In this document: one piece after another, positions 62,352 to 64,000 of the stretch | Position numbering within the stretch: position 1 is the first letter of the stretch | Layout of the letters: each line of letters begins with the position of its first letter | Assembly (NCBI RefSeq): GCF_000378385.1 | Contig: NZ_KB899678.1 | Span: forward strand, 41,187 to 105,186 | Origin: Paenibacillus daejeonensis DSM 15491 | GTDB lineage: Bacteria; Bacillota; Bacilli; Paenibacillales; Paenibacillaceae | Reading direction: 5' to 3' | DNA: 64,000 nt | Made by a program: the position numbers and the translations under genes | The notes under the pieces: model-generated | Database searches by the model: none | What the model was told of the DNA's origin: nothing | Seen by the model: only the letters and a program-made list of their open reading frames with translations

Positions 62352-62621
62352 TTAGTCCTTTGCATTGCCAAAACAATAAATTTCGAGTTCGCGAATCCGC
62401 TGATGGATTTGTCTCGTGTCGGAAGCGCTATTCAGAGATCTTGTATCAGATTGATTCGACAACTGCGCCACTTTCTCCTTGAGTTCTCGGATCTGTTTTT
62501 CGAAGGCTTCATAATCTACGATAATCTGATCCAGAAACTCGTTCACTTGATCCTCATCGTACCCGCGAAGCTTACGGTCAAATTCTTTATTATGTATTTC
62601 AAGTGCAGTCAGTCTATTCAT
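62352..62621 (-). CDS. Short DivIVA-domain protein
   Basis: An 89-residue protein consisting of the N-terminal DivIVA lipid/partner-binding module (LTALEIHNKEFDRKLRGYDEDQVNEFLDQIIVDYE) and one short coiled coil. Full-length DivIVA is about 160 residues or more, and GpsB about 100. This copy ends early and could be a truncated paralogue or a stand-alone version. DivIVA-type proteins mark curved membranes and the division site. GAAGGAG precedes the ATG. Confidence 0.85.
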   Translation of the reverse strand: MNRLTALEIHNKEFDRKLRGYDEDQVNEFLDQIIVDYEAFEKQIRELKEKVAQLSNQSDTRSLNSASDTRQIHQRIRELEIYCFGNAKD

Positions 62622-62672
62622 TCAACATCACTCCTTCCTCTGCAATACGTATATGAACTGATAATGTTTCAC

Positions 62673-63149
62673 TTACGTCCGTTGAAGATAGGTATAAAAA
62701 TCATCCAAACGATGAGCTACGACGTCTACTTCTTCGAACTCCGGCTCTGAGCCTCGAACAATCGCGCCTGTTGCGAGCTCAATGGCATAGAACGAATACC
62801 CCCCGTCGACCGACATCATAATGGGCAAATGCTGATCCCACCAAGCTGTGATTTCTGCTCTCCAGATAGTGTCATCCATCGCTGCTTCCAAGCTGAGTTG
62901 TTCGAATGCATCCCACGTGAATTCAGAATCGGAACGACCGTTGTAGTCGTCTTCACATAGGAACCAGGTCAACTCATCAGGGGCCACGCATTGCTTAACG
63001 GTACGCAAAAACTCTACATAGCTCGTTGGGATGTCTTTATATCTGGCTCGAAAACCTTCGTTTAAATGAAGTACACTCTGCTTATTTTCGATGATTGTCC
63101 AGCCATTTTCCTTGGCCCAATTGAAAAATGTGTCCCGTTTATTAGTCAT
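62673..63149 (-). CDS. SMI1/KNR4 (SUKH)-family protein
   Basis: A 158-residue protein of the SMI1/KNR4 superfamily. The conserved helix PTSYVEFLRTVKQCVAP and LPIMMSVDGGYSFYAIELATGAIVRGSEPEF contain the usual Gly-Gly and D/ExY pattern. In bacteria, SUKH proteins include many immunity proteins against polymorphic toxins, but no toxin gene adjoins, so a simple regulatory or orphan-immunity role is possible. AGGATGG precedes the ATG. Confidence 0.85.
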   Translation of the reverse strand: MTNKRDTFFNWAKENGWTIIENKQSVLHLNEGFRARYKDIPTSYVEFLRTVKQCVAPDELTWFLCEDDYNGRSDSEFTWDAFEQLSLEAAMDDTIWRAEITAWWDQHLPIMMSVDGGYSFYAIELATGAIVRGSEPEFEEVDVVAHRLDDFYTYLQRT

Positions 63150-63497
63150 TGGTTCACCATCCTACCGTATCTGATTAGACAATCATACCGCTCAGATCTA
63201 TAAAACGGCAACCTCCTGCGCTGCGTTATGCTCGACTTTAACTTGTTCTAAATTGTTCTAACGGCCACATAAGCGCTTATTTTGGCTATTTTGAGGAGCT
63301 AGCAATTCTAACGGCCACAGGTGCCGCTATCGTCACAAAAATGCAAAGAAAGTGGCGATTAAGGTATTATAGCTGCAGATATGTGACTGTCTATTAACTA
63401 TGAATAAATGAGAATATGTGCGGAAATATCGAAAAACAGGCATGGAAGAGGTCTTCAGGTAGTCTAGGTTTGAGGAGGTTGGTGCGTGGGTTTTGGC
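63150..63497. repeat. Gene-free spacer with a tandem TTCTAACGGCCACA repeat
   Basis: TTCTAACGGCCACA occurs at 63256-63269 and 63306-63319, 50 bp apart; each copy is followed by a CGCTTAT- or CGCTAT-type block. Nothing else is recognised before the transposase stop. Confidence 0.7.
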
Positions 63498-64000
63498 TCA
63501 AATTGCATGTCTAATTAACCCCGAACCGGGAGGCGAAAAGCGCCTGGAGACCCTTTTGAGGTTGACGACGATGCCGGCAAGATGCGCTTTAATTGCAGCT
63601 GCTTCTTTGCTGCAGGTCCACACCTTACCCAGACCGCAATGGTTCTTGAGCTCATTGTTCTTTCGCTCAATGCGCCCGCGCTTGCGAAGTTCAGCAGCGC
63701 CTGTGACCGTCGCATTGTGTTTGCGTGCTTGTTCATATTGCGCATAAAAAATGCTATGGAATACCGTTCGCCCTTTCTCGCTCGTGGTGCATCTCTCATG
63801 CATAGGGCAAGCGTTGCATTGTTCTGCATTAAACTTGTATTGCCAGCCTTGGCTTTGCTTAATGTAACTTTTCTTTTCGCTTCGGTTGCCTTGAGGGCAT
63901 TGGTAGGCATCGGCCTTCGGATCATAGGTAAACGCATCGTGCGGCAAGCCTTTCTTCGGATTCGTGGAGGCAGGTACCGGAGCGACAACCCGAATCCTCT
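63498..64000 (-). mobile_element. IS1182-family transposase, partial at the right edge
   Basis: The frame is open from the right edge to a stop at 63498. It contains a zinc-ribbon-like QCPQGNRSEKKSY...CNACPMHERCTTSEKGRTV block, then GRIERKNNELKNHCGLGKVW and AIKAHLAGIVVNLKRV. This is the C-terminal part of a DDE transposase of the IS1182 type. About 167 codons are visible; the N-terminus lies beyond the window. No inverted repeat or target duplication could be identified near 63400-63480. Confidence 0.85.

Overview
The window reads as chromosomal DNA of a Paenibacillus-like member of the Bacillota. Shine-Dalgarno sites are strong and GG-rich, TTG and GTG starts are frequent, and a threonine T-box leader precedes thrS. 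There are several LplB/LplC-type sugar ABC transporters paired with YesM/YesN-type two-component systems, many AraC, MerR, ArsR, TetR and GntR regulators, and copper-amine-oxidase-N (stalk) proteins. The genus is an inference from gene content and style. No rRNA, tRNA, CRISPR array, prophage or replication origin was recognised. An IS1182-type transposase runs off the right edge.

Layout. 0-8.4 kb: tail of a GyrI-like effector-binding gene; a DoxX-like membrane protein behind a promoter with two identical palindromic operators; a YdhG-like protein; a lipoprotein; an ArsR-SDR pair with matched operators; a 5'-truncated ferredoxin-NADP reductase next to a Fur box; and thrS behind two tandem T-boxes. 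8.4-16.2 kb: an APH-type kinase, an aldo/keto reductase, a GH2 glycosidase, a DHFR-like reductase, and a MerR / MmpS-like lipoprotein / GAP-family membrane protein operon. 16.2-28.6 kb: a carbohydrate-utilisation locus with an AraC regulator, GH42 beta-galactosidase, heparinase II/III-like lyase, two permeases, a binding lipoprotein, and a YesM/YesN kinase-regulator pair. A secreted GH13-CBM20 amylase abuts it tail to tail. 30-45.8 kb: an ankyrin protein, a broken DsbA-like gene, an ECF sigma factor fused to YcdB-like domains, a second aldo/keto reductase with a divergent AraC regulator, a CorC/HlyC protein, nicotinate phosphoribosyltransferase, an MFS transporter, an alpha/beta hydrolase with a double-HTH TetR regulator, and cardiolipin synthase. 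45.9-55.5 kb: a GntR-ilvD pair, then a second LplB/LplC/binding-protein operon facing its own YesM/YesN pair. 55.6-64 kb: an erythromycin-esterase-like protein, a hydrolase-TetR operon, an ACT protein, a DUF2268 protease-MerR operon, a methyltransferase, a short DivIVA-domain protein, an SMI1/KNR4 protein and the transposase.

How the parts work together. The 16-28 kb locus looks self-contained. A sensor kinase and its AraC-type response regulator would induce a binding-protein ABC importer. The imported oligosaccharide would then be cut inside the cell by the lyase and GH42, neither of which has a signal peptide. The importer operon has a terminator-like hairpin right after the binding-protein gene, which would give an excess of binding protein over permease. 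Many of the small operons carry their own regulator together with a visible operator. These are two MerR-type 19-bp-spacer promoters, two TetR-type operator systems, one ArsR operator pair and one GntR dyad.

The most unusual items are: the ECF sigma-YcdB fusion; the MerR/MmpS-like/GAP operon, which pairs two families best known from mycobacterial lipid export; the double-HTH TetR with a shared operator; two eroded redox genes; and three intergenic regions carrying short repeats at a regular spacing of about 50 bp, with similar cores (TAACGG or TAGCGG).
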